From Thermogemmatispora tikiterensis (lineage in GTDB: Bacteria; Chloroflexota; Ktedonobacteria; Ktedonobacterales; Ktedonobacteraceae), in contig NZ_MCIF01000002.1 in assembly GCF_003268475.1 (NCBI RefSeq), forward strand, positions 1,058,395-1,122,394: 64,000 nucleotides of DNA. The letters run 5' to 3'. How positions within the stretch are numbered: position 1 is the first letter of the stretch; every line of letters starts with the position of its first letter. The position numbers and the translations under genes were made by a program. Positions 35,434-45,222 of this stretch are shown here, one piece after another. The notes beneath the pieces were generated by a model. The model was given only the letters and a program-made list of their open reading frames with translations, was not told the DNA's origin and ran no database searches.

Positions 35434-36650
35434 TGCCTATGACGGACAACCAGTCTCTCCATACCCCCAACAATCAGAGCAATGGCGTCCTTCTGGAGGT
35501 CCGCGATCTGAGCGTTGACTACTACGCGGTCAACGGCATCGTGCACGCGGTCAAAGAGGTGAGCTTCGAGCTGCGGCGGGGCGAGATTCTGGGGTTGGCG
35601 GGCGAGAGTGGCTGTGGTAAGTCGACTCTCGCTTACGCAATCTCACGCCTCTTGCGTCCGCCGGCCTATATCACGGGCGGCCAGGTGCTCTATCATCCAC
35701 GCAAGCCCGAGAAGCGCGAAGCAACCTCTCACATTGTGGCAGTCAGTGATCTGAGCAGCGGTCAGTCGGCTCACAACGGGACTGCAGCAGCTTCGCCTCT
35801 TCCTTCACCGGAGACCATCGACGTGCTGCGGCTCTCGCCAGCTCAGCTGCGAGCCTTTCGTTGGAATGAGATGGCCATTGTCTTCCAGAGCGCTATGAAT
35901 GCTCTCAATCCGGTGATGACAATCGGCACTCAGATTATGGATGTGCTGAAAACGCACTGTCCAGAAATGAGCACCGCGCAGCGCAAAGAGCGCGCTGCCG
36001 AGCTTCTGAAGCTGGTTGGTATCGCTCCCGATCGTCTCCGCAGCTATCCTCATGAGCTGAGCGGCGGTATGCGCCAGCGCGCGGTGATCGCCATCGCTCT
36101 GGCTCTGACGCCAGAGCTGATCATTATGGATGAGCCGACGACGGCTCTCGATGTCGTGGTTCAGCGTGAGATTCTCGATCTGATCAGCTCGCTCTGCCGC
36201 GAGTTCTCTACGGCGCTGATCTTTATTACACACGATCTGTCGCTGCTGCTGGAACTGGCCGATACGATTGCGGTAATGTATGCTGGCAAGATGGTGGAGA
36301 AGGCCAGCAGTCGGGAGTTCTACGCTCACCCGCGCCATCCATACAGCTACGGTCTGCTGAATTCCTTCCCCAAGTTGCACGGTCCCATTCGCCGCATGGC
36401 CGGGATTCCTGGCTCTCCTCCCGACCTGCGTTCCGTCCCCGCCGGGTGTGCTTTCCATCCTCGCTGCCCCTTTGCCTGGCAGCCTTGCCAGCGGCTTGAG
36501 CCCCAGTTGCTGCCCTCGACCGCTGAGACACCTCGCCAACTGGTGGCTTGCCATCTCTATGATGCCCATCAACGTCCAGAAGGGCCGCCGAGCAGCGCCG
36601 AGTTCGCGGCACGCTACGAGGCTCTGGCTGAAGGGAGTGCAATCGTATGA
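35433..36650 (+). CDS. ABC transporter ATPase, DppD/OppD type
   Basis: 405 residues. Walker [17 protein letters not shown]-loop [11 protein letters not shown], signature [16 protein letters not shown], Walker [15 protein letters not shown] and H-loop FITHDLSLL are intact, and the C-terminal oligopeptide-transporter domain carries the [15 protein letters not shown] iron-sulfur-type Cys motif. Between Walker A and the Q-loop there is an extra Ser/Ala-rich segment of about 35 residues (near 92-127). The ATG overlaps the previous stop. Confidence 0.93.
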   Translation: MPMTDNQSLHTPNNQSNGVLLEVRDLSVDYYAVNGIVHAVKEVSFELRRGEILGLAGESGCGKSTLAYAISRLLRPPAYITGGQVLYHPRKPEKREATSHIVAVSDLSSGQSAHNGTAAASPLPSPETIDVLRLSPAQLRAFRWNEMAIVFQSAMNALNPVMTIGTQIMDVLKTHCPEMSTAQRKERAAELLKLVGIAPDRLRSYPHELSGGMRQRAVIAIALALTPELIIMDEPTTALDVVVQREILDLISSLCREFSTALIFITHDLSLLLELADTIAVMYAGKMVEKASSREFYAHPRHPYSYGLLNSFPKLHGPIRRMAGIPGSPPDLRSVPAGCAFHPRCPFAWQPCQRLEPQLLPSTAETPRQLVACHLYDAHQRPEGPPSSAEFAARYEALAEGSAIV

Positions 36651-37825
36651 GCGTTTCCGAGCAGCTGACGGTGCAACAGACTCCAGAGAAGGTATTGGAA
36701 CCCGTGCTGGAAGCGGAGCATTTGCGCAAGGATTTTCCGCTGCGCACAGTTCGCCTCTTCGGTCCCCCGCGCGCTGTCCACGCCGTGGAAGATGCTTCGC
36801 TGGCCCTCTACCCCGGGCGCGCCACGGCAGTGGTGGGTGAGAGCGGCAGTGGTAAGACAACGGTGGCCCGCATGCTGGCCCGCCTCTATGACCCGACCTC
36901 GGGGGTCATTCGCTTCCACGGCCAGCCAGTCGATCTCAAGGCGCGTGGTCAGGCCCTGCGCACTTATCGGCGCCATGTACAGCTGATTTTTCAGGATCCC
37001 TTCGCTTCTTTGAATCCTATCCATAGTGTCCGCTACCACCTCAGTCGCCCCTTGCGAGTGCATGGCCACGCTCATAACCGCCAGGAGGAGACCGAGCAGA
37101 TCTTGGCCCTGCTACGCCGCGTGAGCTTGACGCCCGCCGAGCAGTTTATCGAGAAATATCCTTACCAGCTTAGCGGTGGTCAGCGTCAGCGCATCGCTAT
37201 CGCCCGCGCCCTGGCCGTGCGCCCGGAGGTCTTGCTGGCTGATGAGCCGGTCTCGATGTTGGATGTCTCCATCCGCCTCGATATTCTGAATCTGCTCCTA
37301 CGCCTCAAGGATGAGGAACAGCTTGCGCTGCTCTATATTACGCACGATATCGCCAGCGCTCGCTACTTCGCAGAGGAGACGCTGGTGATGTACGCCGGGC
37401 AGATGGTGGAGGGCGGCCCAAGTGAGGAAGTAACGCAGCGCCCGAAGCACCCCTACACCCAGCTGCTGCTGTCCGCGGCTCCCGATCCTGATCGCATGAT
37501 GGCCGGCCAGAAGCTGCAGCTGCCAGCGCGCGGCGAGATCCCCAGTCTGATCAATCCGCCCAGCGGCTGCCGCTTCCATCCGCGCTGCCCTCATGCGATG
37601 GAAGTCTGCCGTCAGCGTTTCCCGCGCCGCACTCAGCTGGGCAACGGCCACTGGGCCCATTGTTTCCTCTATGGCGATGGCGACGGGGAGCCAGTGGTCA
37701 GCGCACGCCTGAAGACCGCAAGCAGCACTGGGGCAGCAGAGTCGACGGCAACAGGCGGCGCTGGCCTCGGCACTTCCTCTCTGACCCCCCCCTCAAGTGG
37801 TGCCAGCCCCTCTTCTCAGTCGTAG
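36647..37825 (+). CDS. ABC transporter ATPase, DppF/OppF type
   Basis: 392 residues, ATGA overlap with the preceding ATPase gene. Walker [17 protein letters not shown]-loop [11 protein letters not shown], signature [16 protein letters not shown], Walker [14 protein letters not shown] and the C-terminal [15 protein letters not shown] motif are complete. The last ~45 residues are low-complexity Ser/Thr/Gly. Its end overlaps the end of the convergent amidohydrolase gene by 10 bases. Confidence 0.93.
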   Translation: MSVSEQLTVQQTPEKVLEPVLEAEHLRKDFPLRTVRLFGPPRAVHAVEDASLALYPGRATAVVGESGSGKTTVARMLARLYDPTSGVIRFHGQPVDLKARGQALRTYRRHVQLIFQDPFASLNPIHSVRYHLSRPLRVHGHAHNRQEETEQILALLRRVSLTPAEQFIEKYPYQLSGGQRQRIAIARALAVRPEVLLADEPVSMLDVSIRLDILNLLLRLKDEEQLALLYITHDIASARYFAEETLVMYAGQMVEGGPSEEVTQRPKHPYTQLLLSAAPDPDRMMAGQKLQLPARGEIPSLINPPSGCRFHPRCPHAMEVCRQRFPRRTQLGNGHWAHCFLYGDGDGEPVVSARLKTASSTGAAESTATGGAGLGTSSLTPPSSGASPSSQS

Positions 37826-39249
37826 AGGCTGGTGGTAATGGGAATCTGACTGCGTTTGAGGCCCGAACGCGCGACGACTCGCTCTGTGAGTCGTCGCGCT
37901 TGTTCGATGACTTCGCTTTCGTCAAAGGTGAGGACGCGGCGATTCTCCATGACCAGGGTGCCATTGATGATGCTGTGTTTGACGCTGCTGCCGCTGGCGG
38001 CGTAGACCAGGGTCTGCACGGGATCATTGCAAGGCACCCATTCGACCTGGTTGAGGTCGAAGAAGATGAGATCAGCCCGCTTGCCAACTTCGACGGAGCC
38101 GATTTCATCGTCCCAGAGCAAGGCGCGCGCTCCGTCGATGGTGGCCATACGAATGGCCTGCCGGGCCGGGATCATGGCGGCGTCCATGCGCGCGTCTTTG
38201 AAGAGACCCGCCGCCAGGTAGAGCTGGCGCGTCATGTCGAGGGCGCCCGCGGCGGAGACGCCGTCGCAGCCAAGGGCGACGGTGACGCCGGCAGCCAGCA
38301 TTTCGGGATATTTGCCAATACGCGTGGCCCCCTTGGCAATCTTGAGTGAGGTGCCGGGACAGAAGGCGACTTTGGTGCCCCACCGAGCCAGGAGGTCAAT
38401 CTCGTGGTCTTTGATGGCTACGACATGGGCCAGGACGAGATTCGGCCCCAAGGCGCCAATGCGCTCCAGCCGCTCGACCGGCCAGAGACCATATTTTTGT
38501 TCGCTGACACGCGCTTCTTCGATGGAGGAGGCAATATGGTAGGTGGTGCCCACGCCGAGCTGCTCGGCTAGCTGGCGGGCACCACGGTGCAGCTCGGGGC
38601 TACATGGCTCCTTGCCTTCGATGTTGACCCAGCAGCGAATCCGCCCTTCGGCATAGCCGTTCCAGCGCTTGACACAGACTTCGAGGGCGGCCAGGGCTTC
38701 GTCGGCGTCGCGGAAGAAGTGATGAGCCACCATCTCAGGGGTCCAGTAGGATGGGATGACCTCCGGCTTGACGTCGGCGGCGTGACGGCCCGTGATGCCG
38801 CGCATGCCAGCCTGGGCCGCCGCCTGAACGGTGATGCCGGCGTCGTTCTGGGAACCCATGTCCAGGAAGCAGGTGGTGCCTGTCTTGATCATTTCGAGAC
38901 AGGCTAAGAGAACGCTCCAGTGCTCAGCCTCTTCGTCGACGGCAGCGTAGAAGGGTTTGGCCCAGTTGAAGACCCAGGGCCGCGTGGTGAGACTGTCGGG
39001 AAAGAGGCCACGACTGAGCTGCTCGGAGAGGTGAACATGGGCTTCAACGAGACCGGGCATGAGGAGGGTGCGCCGCCCATCAATGATGCGGTCGAAGTGG
39101 CTGCCGCTGTAACGGGCGGCGATGTCGTCGGCCCGGCCTACGGCGGCGATGCGGGTGTCTTCGATGACGACCGAGGCATGCTCCAGGACACTATCATGCT
39201 GGTCAACGGTCAGAAGATAGTCGACGTTGTCGATGAGGATGCGTGTCAT
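37816..39249 (-). CDS. Amidohydrolase-family deaminase (guanine/SAH-deaminase and AtzA/TrzN group)
   Basis: 477 residues. Metal ligands: HxH in [12 protein letters not shown], His in [10 protein letters not shown] (with the substrate-binding His nearby), His in [10 protein letters not shown] and Asp in GCDGVSAAG. The flanking beta-sandwich segments ([22 protein letters not shown]) are typical. The group removes amino groups or halogens from purines, pyrimidines and s-triazines, with S-adenosylhomocysteine/adenosine and 8-oxoguanine deaminases included. GAGGAA precedes the ATG. It lies in the minus-strand arm of the catabolic island; the exact substrate is not readable. Confidence 0.82.
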   Translation of the reverse strand: MTRILIDNVDYLLTVDQHDSVLEHASVVIEDTRIAAVGRADDIAARYSGSHFDRIIDGRRTLLMPGLVEAHVHLSEQLSRGLFPDSLTTRPWVFNWAKPFYAAVDEEAEHWSVLLACLEMIKTGTTCFLDMGSQNDAGITVQAAAQAGMRGITGRHAADVKPEVIPSYWTPEMVAHHFFRDADEALAALEVCVKRWNGYAEGRIRCWVNIEGKEPCSPELHRGARQLAEQLGVGTTYHIASSIEEARVSEQKYGLWPVERLERIGALGPNLVLAHVVAIKDHEIDLLARWGTKVAFCPGTSLKIAKGATRIGKYPEMLAAGVTVALGCDGVSAAGALDMTRQLYLAAGLFKDARMDAAMIPARQAIRMATIDGARALLWDDEIGSVEVGKRADLIFFDLNQVEWVPCNDPVQTLVYAASGSSVKHSIINGTLVMENRRVLTFDESEVIEQARRLTERVVARSGLKRSQIPITTSLYD

Positions 39250-39382
39250 CGCTTCGTTCCTCGCTGTTCTCTTGTCTCTTGCTCTCTCGTGTGATTGGTA
39301 GAAGAGATGGCGGGCGAGCAGACAGACAAACTGTCACAATTCGGCTGCCGGCTGGCCTGGCCGGCCTCCTCCATAGCTGCGC

Positions 39383-40738
39383 TTAAGGATAGGAGCGCAG
39401 GACGCGCCCGATCCCCGGCTTGACGAGTAGTTGACCCTCGCGATAGACAAGCTGGCCCCCTTTGATGGTGAGGACCGGCCAGCCTTTGACGGTCATGCCG
39501 TTGGCTGGCGTCTTGAGCTTGGAGAAGGTGGTCTCGGGACTGACGACGCGCTCGGCCTCCATGTCGACAAGGACGAGATCGGCGTCTTTGCCGATGGCGA
39601 TAGAGCCTTTGCGGTCGTCAATGTGGTAGAGACGGGCAGGATTGAGGGCCGCCACCTGAACCAGTTGTTGCAGGCTGATACGCCCTTTGTGAACGCCTTC
39701 GGAGAGGAGCAGCGGGAGGGCAACTTCGATACCTGGCATGCCGGCGGTGACGCTCCAGAGATCGTCGGTTTCGTGCTTTTCGCAGGCAATATGGTCGGTG
39801 CCAACGGTGGCAATGGCTCCACGGCGAATGGCCTCCCAGAGCCGTTCGCCGTTGGCACGGTCGCGCAGAGGCGGATTCATTTTGCCGATGGCTCCGATGC
39901 GTGTCCCAGCCTCCTCGGGGAAGACCGTCAGGAATTGGACCAGCGTTTCGAGCACGGGCGGGACTTTGCTCCAGCGGGCGGCAGCATCGACGCCGTCAGC
40001 GGTACTGAGGTGCAGGACAACGATGCGGCAGCCGGTCAGCTCGCTGAGGTAGGCCATCGTGTGAATGTCGGCAACCTCGCAGAAGGCGGGCCGCCCATCG
40101 CTCCAGGCTTGCAGGTCTTTGCGCCCGGTGGCTTGGATAGCTGGCAGGGTGTAGCGCACGATTTCGACATCCTCGCAGTGCAGAGCGACCAGCCCATTAA
40201 AGGGCGCGCATTGCTTCATAGTGAGGTAGGCATCGCCGTCGTCCAGCGGTTCGATGTCTAGCTCGGCCACTGCAGGCGCACGGTAGTCGAGGTGAAGCTT
40301 GTAACAGAGGACGCCAAAGCGCTCGTGATAGAGAGGGATTTCGTCGATGTGCTGCCGGTTCTGGATCTGCAGGTGAATCACCACGTCGCAGTAGGAGTGC
40401 TCGGCGATGCTACGCTCCCAGCGCGGGTAGACCTCTAGATAGGAGGCTTTGGCCCGGTTGTGCGGCATCATGACGGTGGTTCCCCCGGCAATGGCGGCGG
40501 CGCTGGTCTGCTCGACATCTTGATCAAAAGGATAGTGCACGCCAAGATGAATGTGGGGCTCAACTCGCCCGGGGAGTAAATAGTGACCGCGTCCGTCGAT
40601 GGTCTCCTGGGCCACCGGTGGGCTGTCGTCATCGCCGAGCGCGCTGATCTTGCTATCACGCACAGCGAGCCAGCCGGAGAAAGTGGTGGTGGGCGTAACG
40701 ATGTGACAATTCTTAATAACCAGATCCGCTTTTGCCAT
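39383..40738 (-). CDS. Cyclic-amidohydrolase (dihydroorotase/hydantoinase/allantoinase type)
   Basis: 451 residues. The metal-site HxH is in RVEPHIHLG, the carboxylated Lys in CYKLHLDYR, further His in ALHCEDVE and VVLHLSTADG, and the Asp in ATVGTDHIACEK. These belong to the dihydropyrimidinase-related branch, which opens cyclic imides or ureides such as hydantoins, dihydropyrimidines or allantoin. AGGAG precedes the ATG. It lies 133 bases upstream of the deaminase gene and 119 bases downstream of the isochorismatase gene on the same strand, suggesting one operon. Confidence 0.85.
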   Translation of the reverse strand: MAKADLVIKNCHIVTPTTTFSGWLAVRDSKISALGDDDSPPVAQETIDGRGHYLLPGRVEPHIHLGVHYPFDQDVEQTSAAAIAGGTTVMMPHNRAKASYLEVYPRWERSIAEHSYCDVVIHLQIQNRQHIDEIPLYHERFGVLCYKLHLDYRAPAVAELDIEPLDDGDAYLTMKQCAPFNGLVALHCEDVEIVRYTLPAIQATGRKDLQAWSDGRPAFCEVADIHTMAYLSELTGCRIVVLHLSTADGVDAAARWSKVPPVLETLVQFLTVFPEEAGTRIGAIGKMNPPLRDRANGERLWEAIRRGAIATVGTDHIACEKHETDDLWSVTAGMPGIEVALPLLLSEGVHKGRISLQQLVQVAALNPARLYHIDDRKGSIAIGKDADLVLVDMEAERVVSPETTFSKLKTPANGMTVKGWPVLTIKGGQLVYREGQLLVKPGIGRVLRSYP

Positions 40739-40857
40739 GATGTTGCTCGCTCCTCGCTTCTGATTCTCTGTTCTCGCCTCATCGCTTGACGGCTTTGTCG
40801 GTCCTGCTCTTGGTGAATCGAATCGTTCGGTGTGGATGGACCGCTCGCCACTGTGGC

Positions 40858-41502
40858 TCAGCTCGTTGGCTTGACCTGAGTGGTTGCTTGCTCGAGGACA
40901 GGTAGCAACTCGTTCAGGGAGACAACGGCGCCAATGTAGCGCTCCCAGACGGCTAGGGCCATGTCGTGCCAGGCCGGGTCAATGCCTCCAACGCATTCGC
41001 GTACAACGACGATGTCGTAGTCGCGCATGTAAGCCTCACGGACAGTGGTGTCAATACAGGCGTTGGTGGTGGTGCCAGTGATGAGCAGCAGCCGCCGCCC
41101 AAGGATACGCAGGAGGACCTCTAGCCGCGTGCCGTAAAAGGCGCTGAATTTGTGCTTTTCGATGAGATGGCTACGCTCGTCGATGAGGGGCTGCAGTTCG
41201 GCGACGATCTCGGCATCCCAGGTACCGGGCTGGCAGGCGATGCGGGCCCGCTTCTGGGTGTGCGGAGTGATACGATGCAGCGCCCGCGTGTGATCCTCGG
41301 GGAAGTGATGCTGGATGGTCCAGATGTCGGGGATGCCACAGGCTTTGCACATCTCCACCAGACGGCGAATGTGAGGGATAATGGCCGCCAGCGGCCTGGT
41401 GTCAACCCCGCTGAGACCCAGTGTTCCCTGTGGATGACAGAAGGCGTTTTGGACGTCAATGACGAGTAGGGCAGTTTCGCGAGGGTCGATCTGGAAGTTC
41501 AT
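40858..41502 (-). CDS. Isochorismatase-superfamily hydrolase (carbamoyl/amide hydrolase type)
   Basis: 214 residues. The catalytic Asp is in ALLVIDVQNAF, the Lys in HLIEKHKFSAFYGT, and the Cys in TGTTTNACIDTTVREAYMRDY, with the cis-peptide region before it. This triad fits N-carbamoylsarcosine amidase, ureidoacrylate hydrolase and related amidases. Next to a cyclic amidohydrolase it may hydrolyse the opened carbamoyl product. The ATG at 41502 is preceded by GAGGGAGCGAG; an in-frame ATG 17 codons upstream lacks an SD. Confidence 0.87.
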   Translation of the reverse strand: MNFQIDPRETALLVIDVQNAFCHPQGTLGLSGVDTRPLAAIIPHIRRLVEMCKACGIPDIWTIQHHFPEDHTRALHRITPHTQKRARIACQPGTWDAEIVAELQPLIDERSHLIEKHKFSAFYGTRLEVLLRILGRRLLLITGTTTNACIDTTVREAYMRDYDIVVVRECVGGIDPAWHDMALAVWERYIGAVVSLNELLPVLEQATTQVKPTS

Positions 41503-41721
41503 CTCGCTCCCTCTCTTTCCTGGTTGCTTGTGACTGCACTGCGCCAGATCCACCTGTCCGAGGACCGGGCCGCTCCCTCTGCTGATCTGATCAGTTGGGC
41601 TGGCCAGGGCAAGCGGCTGGCACAGACCGACCTTGCTCTACGACAAGCCGCTCTGCTTCCTTCTCTCCCAGGGTCCCCCCGACCACGGGAGCGGCGAGAG
41701 GCTTGACGGGTTCCGCAAAAA

Positions 41722-41742
41722 GTGGTATAGTGATTATACCAC
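41722..41742. promoter_or_regulatory. 21-bp palindromic operator, copy 1
   Basis: GTGGTATA and TATACCAC arms around a five-base centre (GTGAT). It lies 220 bases upstream of the isochorismatase start and 142 bases upstream of the plus-strand isomerase. Length and symmetry suit a dimeric GntR/FCD-type repressor; a gene for one is at 51461. Confidence 0.75.
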
Positions 41743-41812
41743 ATTGGCAGCGGAGAAGAGAGCGCCCACCTCTGTCCTCCCCAGTTGGGGGCCGGGTTGA
41801 TCGCTGCCAGGA

Positions 41813-41833
41813 GTGGTATAATCACTATACCAC
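41813..41833. promoter_or_regulatory. 21-bp palindromic operator, copy 2
   Basis: Exact reverse complement of copy 1 over all 21 bases (GTGGTATA, centre ATCAC, TATACCAC). The centres are 91 bases apart. It lies 51 bases before the isomerase start codon. Confidence 0.75.
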
Positions 41834-41883
41834 ATCGATGGAAGCCCGGCGCAAGCAAGGGTCGCCAGCGAGAGGATGGCACG

Positions 41884-42735
41884 ATGCAGTATATTGCCAT
41901 GATCGAAGCGATAGCGGATGCGCCGCAGTATCAGTTTCTCTGGCGAGAGTTACCGATTGAGGAGCGCCTCAAAGAGGCGGCGCGTGCGGGTTTTGCTGGT
42001 GTTGATTTCTGGGACTGGATCGACAAGGATATTGACCATCTGGCCCAGGTGGCTGCCGACCAGGGGATCTTTATCAACTCGGTCTTCGGCTCGCGACGCG
42101 GCTCACTCAGCAACGTTGCCGACCATGCCCGCGTCCTCGACCAGTTCCGCGAATCGCTGGAGATGGCTGCGCGGTGCGGCATTCGAGCCCTCTTTGTTCA
42201 GAGCGATGAGGTCGGTCCTGGGGGGCAGGTGGTGCCTCCGGCTCGGCCTTTGAGCGAGGCTGAGCGCTGGCAGGCACTAGAGGAAGGACTCTGGCGCCTG
42301 GTGGAGCTGGTCGATAGCTCGGGGCTGGAGGTGACGCTCTTGATCGAGCCGCTCAGCAAGCTGCACGTTCACGGCTATTTGCTGCGCAGTGTCCTCGATG
42401 CTGCTCGTCTGGTCCAGCGTCTCAATTCACCCCGGCTGAGGCTGGTTTTTGACCTTTTCCACCAGCAGATCAACGAAGGGAACCTGATCAATAACCTGCG
42501 AGCGACGATTGATCTGGTCGGCGCGATCCACATCGCCGATGTTCCCGAGCGTGGTGCCCCAGGGACGGGAGAGATCAATATCGCCAGGATCTACCATGAG
42601 ATGCTCGCTCTTGGCTATGATGGCCAGGTCGGTTTCGAGTGCGTGCCGGGGCACAGTTCAACCGCGGAGGTATTGGCAGCCATTCGCGCTATTTTCCCCT
42701 TCCCCGATCCTGATTCTGACGCTGAGCGGCGCTAG
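41884..42735 (+). CDS. Sugar isomerase/epimerase of the hydroxypyruvate-isomerase type
   Basis: 283 residues, xylose-isomerase-like TIM barrel. LLIEPLSK carries the first metal Glu, LRLVFDLFHQQINEGN the Asp/His pair of the Hyi family, IHIADVPERGAPGTGEIN the family-typical segment, and VGFECVPG the last metal Glu. Hyi interconverts hydroxypyruvate and tartronate semialdehyde; relatives include tagatose-3- and 2-oxotetronate isomerases. GAGAGGA precedes the ATG at 41884. It is the first gene of the plus-strand arm behind the twin palindromes. Confidence 0.8.
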   Translation: MQYIAMIEAIADAPQYQFLWRELPIEERLKEAARAGFAGVDFWDWIDKDIDHLAQVAADQGIFINSVFGSRRGSLSNVADHARVLDQFRESLEMAARCGIRALFVQSDEVGPGGQVVPPARPLSEAERWQALEEGLWRLVELVDSSGLEVTLLIEPLSKLHVHGYLLRSVLDAARLVQRLNSPRLRLVFDLFHQQINEGNLINNLRATIDLVGAIHIADVPERGAPGTGEINIARIYHEMLALGYDGQVGFECVPGHSSTAEVLAAIRAIFPFPDPDSDAERR

Positions 42736-42851
42736 CTGGCACGGTCATCGTGCGCTCTCGCCTGCTGTTGTTGTCCGTGCATTCCGTTCCGTTCGGTTCG
42801 TCCTGTCAGAAGTCGCTGGCTCCAGCTCATGGAGCGAAAGGTTGGCTGGCT

Positions 42852-43871
42852 ATGCTGAAAGGCTCTCGGCTTCGGCTCTTCGGGATACCTTTATTTCTCC
42901 TCTTCTTGCTTCTGCTCAGCGCCTGTGGCAACCAGGGAACTTCCTCTTCTTCGGGCAGCTCTGGTAGTTCGCAGCCGATCCGGGTGGCGATGGTCACCAG
43001 TGGTCCGGTCAATGATCACAGCTGGAATGAGGACGCGCTCAAAGGTGTGCAGCTGATTAAGGAGCAGCTTGGCTGGTCGTTCGCCTATTCTGAGAACGTC
43101 TCACAGGCAGAACAGGCGAACGTGCTGCGTCAGTACGCGCGCCAGGGCTATAATCTGATCTTCGCTCACGGCTTCGAGTACGCTGACTCGGTGAAGGCCG
43201 TGGCTCCGGAGTTCCCCAATACACATTTTGTGATCATCAACGGTCAGGGGTCGCTGGCTAATCTGAGCGGAACGGAATTCCGCTATGGCGAGCTGGGCTA
43301 TTTTACTGGCATGGCCGCCGGTCTGGTGACAAAGAACAATAAGATTGGCATTGTGGCCGCAGTCGATGCGCCCCAGGTGACTGCCGATATCGACACCTTT
43401 AAGAAGGGCGTGGCTGCGGTTAACCCGCAGGCCAGCGTCAGTGTGGCCTTTGTTGGCTCTTACGATGATGTGGTCAAGGGTCAGCAGGTGACACAGGCTC
43501 AGCTTGATCGTGGCGTGGATGTACTCACGATTATGGGCAATGCTTTTGATGGGCCGGCCATCAAGCTGGCTCAGCAAAAGGGTGTGAAGGTCATCGCCGG
43601 CTGGTCGACGGACGCCTATTCGCTGGCCCCCAATACGATTGTGACGAGTGGCGTGCAGGAGGTGCCGGGCCTTTATCTGCAGATCGCCAAGCTCTTTAAG
43701 GAGGGTCAGCTGAAGGGCAATACAACCTATCAATTCGGCTTCAAGGAGCAGGTGCAGCATCTGGGACAGTGGGGCGACTGGGTGCCCCAGGATGTACGCA
43801 CCCGCGTGGAGGCAGCGGTTCAGCAGTATCTGGCCGGGAAGTTGAATATCGGTTTGCCAGCCTCTGCCTAG
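42852..43871 (+). CDS. BMP-family substrate-binding lipoprotein (nucleoside/purine type)
   Basis: 339 residues from the ATG at 42852. The signal segment LFGIPLFLLFLLLL ends in lipobox LSAC|G, followed by a Ser/Gly linker. The Bmp domain shows VAMVTSGPVNDHSWNEDALKG, FAHGFEYADSVKAVA, YFTGMAAGL and VIAGWSTDAYSLAP. Family members (PnrA, BmpA, NupN) bind nucleosides; autoinducer-2-like sugars are the other possibility. Two permease components and the ATPase follow. Upstream in-frame codons are excluded because they would mask the signal peptide. Confidence 0.9.
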   Translation: MLKGSRLRLFGIPLFLLFLLLLSACGNQGTSSSSGSSGSSQPIRVAMVTSGPVNDHSWNEDALKGVQLIKEQLGWSFAYSENVSQAEQANVLRQYARQGYNLIFAHGFEYADSVKAVAPEFPNTHFVIINGQGSLANLSGTEFRYGELGYFTGMAAGLVTKNNKIGIVAAVDAPQVTADIDTFKKGVAAVNPQASVSVAFVGSYDDVVKGQQVTQAQLDRGVDVLTIMGNAFDGPAIKLAQQKGVKVIAGWSTDAYSLAPNTIVTSGVQEVPGLYLQIAKLFKEGQLKGNTTYQFGFKEQVQHLGQWGDWVPQDVRTRVEAAVQQYLAGKLNIGLPASA

Positions 43872-44018
43872 GCCGGGCTGTCTGACGTGTCTCGCACTTT
43901 CGACGCTCCTCCAGTATGAGCAGCGGAGCGAGAGAACGAGGGAGGCCAGGGCTGCGGCTCTTACGGGCACCAGTTTGTTCCCTTCCTCGCCCCTCTCGCT
44001 CTTCTGGAGCAATTGGCT

Positions 44019-45212
44019 ATGGCTATGATGCGTGTTGTGACAGGTGCGCGCTTCGGCTTCGGACGCTTGAGGCGCTGGTGGCTCTCGCTCGTGCTACCGC
44101 TGCTGGCCATTGGCCTGGCGCTGCTGCTCGGGGCGGTGGTGATGCTCATCAGCGGCTTCAGTCCGCTTGATGCCTACTCGGGTCTCTTTCAAGGGGCTTT
44201 CGGGACGCTGCCCCAGTTCGCTGAGACGCTCAATGAGGCCACGCCGCTGCTGCTGATTGGCCTGGGGATCGCGGTAGCTTTCCGAGCCGGGGCCTTCAAT
44301 ATCGGCGGCGTGGGTCAGGAATACCTGGGCGCGCTGGCGGCAGTGATTGTTGGCGGCAAGTTCACTGGTCTGCCAGGTTGGTTACATCTGGTATTGGCGA
44401 CCGCCGCCGGATTCGTGGCTGGAGGGCTGTGGGCTGCGCCCGCGGCCTTGCTGAAGATCCGCCTCGGCATCAATGAGGTCATTACGAGCATCCTGCTCAA
44501 CTACATTGCGATCTATTTCATTGACTATATGATCTCCGGCCCAATCCACGCTCCGGGTTTCACGGCTGCTCCGACCTCATTCCCGGTCCAGCAGAATGCC
44601 ACCTTCCCCATTCTGGTGCAAGGCAGCGATCTAAACGCCGGCTTCTTCCTGGCGCTGCTGGCTCTGGTGGTGATCTTTGTCTTGCTGCGCTACACGACCT
44701 GGGGCTACCGCATGCGACTGGTGGGTCTGAACCGCGAGGCGGCCCGTCACGCTGGGGTGCATGTTGATCGCGTCTACCTGCTCTCCTTCTTCATCAGCGG
44801 GGCGCTGGCCGGCCTGGCCGGGGCAATCGAGATCCTGGGCTATCGCTACCAGCTGATCACTGGCTTCGCTCCTAATACGGGCTACGACGCCATCGCTGTC
44901 GCGCTGCTCGGTGGCTTGAGCCCCGGTGGCGTGGGGCTGGCAGCCCTCTTTTTCGGAGCTTTAGCCAACGGTGCTTCGGCTATGGAGGCCATCGCCCAGC
45001 TGCCATCACAGCTAGCGGACATTGTCCGGACCCTGGCGATTCTGGCTGTACTGGCCGTTTCGTCGCCGGTCATTCTCGACCTGGTGCGCCGGCGCCAGAG
45101 CGGTGGCCAGGAGACCGATGGGAGCGGCCCATCTGCCAGGGCCACTGGAGCGGGAGCGGGTGGGCAGCCGCCGACGAGTGGTCTTGAGCCTGAGACCTTT
45201 GTTGCAGAGTGA
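44019..45212 (+). CDS. BMP-type ABC transporter permease (NupP/YufP-like)
   Basis: 397 residues with about nine hydrophobic segments. Signatures: ETLNEATPLLLIGLGIAVAF, AGAFNIGGVGQEYLGAL, INEVITSILLNYIAIY, RLVGLNREAARHAGVHVDR and ALLGGLSPGGVGLAALFFG, all typical of BPD_transp_2 nucleoside permeases. The C-terminal ~35 residues are Gly/Ser/Pro-rich. GGAG lies nine bases before the ATG at 44019; an in-frame TTG at 44013 is less likely. Confidence 0.9.
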   Translation: MAMMRVVTGARFGFGRLRRWWLSLVLPLLAIGLALLLGAVVMLISGFSPLDAYSGLFQGAFGTLPQFAETLNEATPLLLIGLGIAVAFRAGAFNIGGVGQEYLGALAAVIVGGKFTGLPGWLHLVLATAAGFVAGGLWAAPAALLKIRLGINEVITSILLNYIAIYFIDYMISGPIHAPGFTAAPTSFPVQQNATFPILVQGSDLNAGFFLALLALVVIFVLLRYTTWGYRMRLVGLNREAARHAGVHVDRVYLLSFFISGALAGLAGAIEILGYRYQLITGFAPNTGYDAIAVALLGGLSPGGVGLAALFFGALANGASAMEAIAQLPSQLADIVRTLAILAVLAVSSPVILDLVRRRQSGGQETDGSGPSARATGAGAGGQPPTSGLEPETFVAE

Positions 45213-45222
45213 GGGAGTGCCT

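Noticed and set aside
45022..45222. 67-codon upstream extension of the fused permease-ATPase
   Set aside because: It overlaps the previous permease in another frame, is Arg/Pro-rich and lacks an SD; the ATG at 45223 has GAGGGAG.
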